From contig CANPVY010000144.1 of assembly GCA_947581845.1 (NCBI GenBank), forward strand, positions 1 through 6,627: a DNA stretch of 6,627 nucleotides. The letters run 5' to 3'. Under the pieces are notes generated by a model. The model saw only the letters and a list, made by a program, of their open reading frames with translations, searched no databases and was not told the DNA's origin. The DNA is from an uncultured bacterium (GTDB taxonomy: Bacteria > Gemmatimonadota > Gemmatimonadetes > Palauibacterales > KS3-K002). Position numbers and translations under genes: made by a program. This document shows positions 6,548-6,627 of this stretch, in pieces (position 1 is the first letter of the stretch; every line of letters begins with the position of its first letter).

Positions 6548-6627
6548 GAGAGCCGCTGGCCCAGCTCGGGCGACGCACGCCCTACATAGGGCGCCTGCCG
6601 GCCCCAGCTAGCTCCTCAGCGGCTCTC
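6548..6627. repeat. Nested inverted repeats upstream of topA, possible structured RNA or DNA element
   Basis: A perfect 11-base inverted repeat, GAGAGCCGCTG (6548-6558) and CAGCGGCTCTC (6617-6627), encloses further dyads. These are GCTGGCCCAGC (6555-6565), CGCCCTA/TAGGGCG with a 2-base centre (6578-6584 and 6587-6593), GCCGGC (6597-6602) and AGCTAGCT (6606-6613). GGGCG at 6568-6572 can pair with CGCCC at 6578-6582, competing with the 7-base hairpin. The outer stem ends exactly at the window edge, so it may extend further. There is no T-run after it on either strand, so it is not a classical intrinsic terminator, and it lacks tRNA features. Its function is unknown. Confidence 0.6.

Larger units (their letters stand above)
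6358..6627. other. Non-coding region upstream of topA
   Basis: I found no convincing gene in these 270 bases. All three minus-strand frames entering from the window edge hit a stop by position 6582, so at most a few residues of an upstream gene could be present. Plus-strand frames give only short, unrecognisable peptides. The stretch holds a TTGACA promoter-like element (6451-6456), a small imperfect dyad GGACTGCAGGTCC (6394-6406) in the presumed topA leader, and a nested inverted-repeat cluster from 6548 to the edge. Confidence 0.6.

Noticed and set aside
6582..6627. C-terminal tail of an upstream minus-strand gene (RAAEELAGAGRRPM, then TAG)
   Set aside because: Only 14 residues are visible, they match no family I can name (including the DprA ending often found before topA), and they overlap the inverted-repeat cluster. 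It remains possible but unsupported.
6505..6627. Plus-strand frame from a GTG, open to the window edge
   Set aside because: Its 41 codons show no recognisable motif or ribosome site, and it crosses the inverted repeats; too weak to call a divergent gene.
6548..6627. The inverted-repeat cluster as a tRNA or an intrinsic terminator
   Set aside because: There is no T-loop consensus or cloverleaf proportion for a tRNA, and no T-run follows the stem on either strand.
1..6627. CRISPR array, insertion sequence or prophage remnant
   Set aside because: No direct repeats with regular spacing, no transposase and no target duplications were seen; XerC sits in a conserved housekeeping operon and is not evidence of an integrative element.

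Overview
This window is a GC-rich bacterial housekeeping operon. Every supportable gene lies on the minus strand. Reading in the direction of transcription (high to low coordinates), the order is topA (DNA topoisomerase I), trmFO (folate/FAD-dependent tRNA m5U54 methyltransferase), xerC (tyrosine recombinase for chromosome dimer resolution), hslV (peptidase of the HslUV protease) and hslU (its AAA+ unfoldase). The start codon of hslU is present, but the gene runs off the low-coordinate edge with about its last third missing.

The order topA-trmFO-xerC-hslV-hslU is the one known from Bacillota (topA-gid-codV-clpQ-clpY) and is also found in several GC-rich Gram-negative phyla. The strong GC bias, the folate-dependent TrmFO and an HslV with a short leader before its catalytic Thr point to a GC-rich non-enteric lineage. 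Gemmatimonadota, Myxococcota or Acidobacteriota are plausible, but the phylum cannot be fixed from this sequence alone. Nothing indicates a plasmid, phage or recently acquired island.

Layout: positions 1-1021 are partial hslU; 1027-1572 hslV; 1592-2497 xerC; 2527-3855 trmFO; 3883-6357 topA. Gaps between genes are 5, 19, 29 and 27 bases, with no terminator between them, which supports a single transcript with coupled translation. Positions 6358-6627, upstream of topA, hold no convincing gene. They contain a TTGACA promoter-like element (6451-6456), which could drive the whole operon. At the window edge there is a compact set of nested inverted repeats (6548-6627).

The operon joins several housekeeping tasks: DNA supercoiling, tRNA T-loop modification, resolution of chromosome dimers at division, and ATP-dependent proteolysis. 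The three enzymes with complete sequence and known active sites (TopA, TrmFO, XerC) keep all the catalytic residues I checked, as does HslV. HslU keeps Walker A, the pore loop and Walker B within the part that is present. I see no evidence for a new multi-gene system. The least explained element is the structured non-coding stretch upstream of topA.
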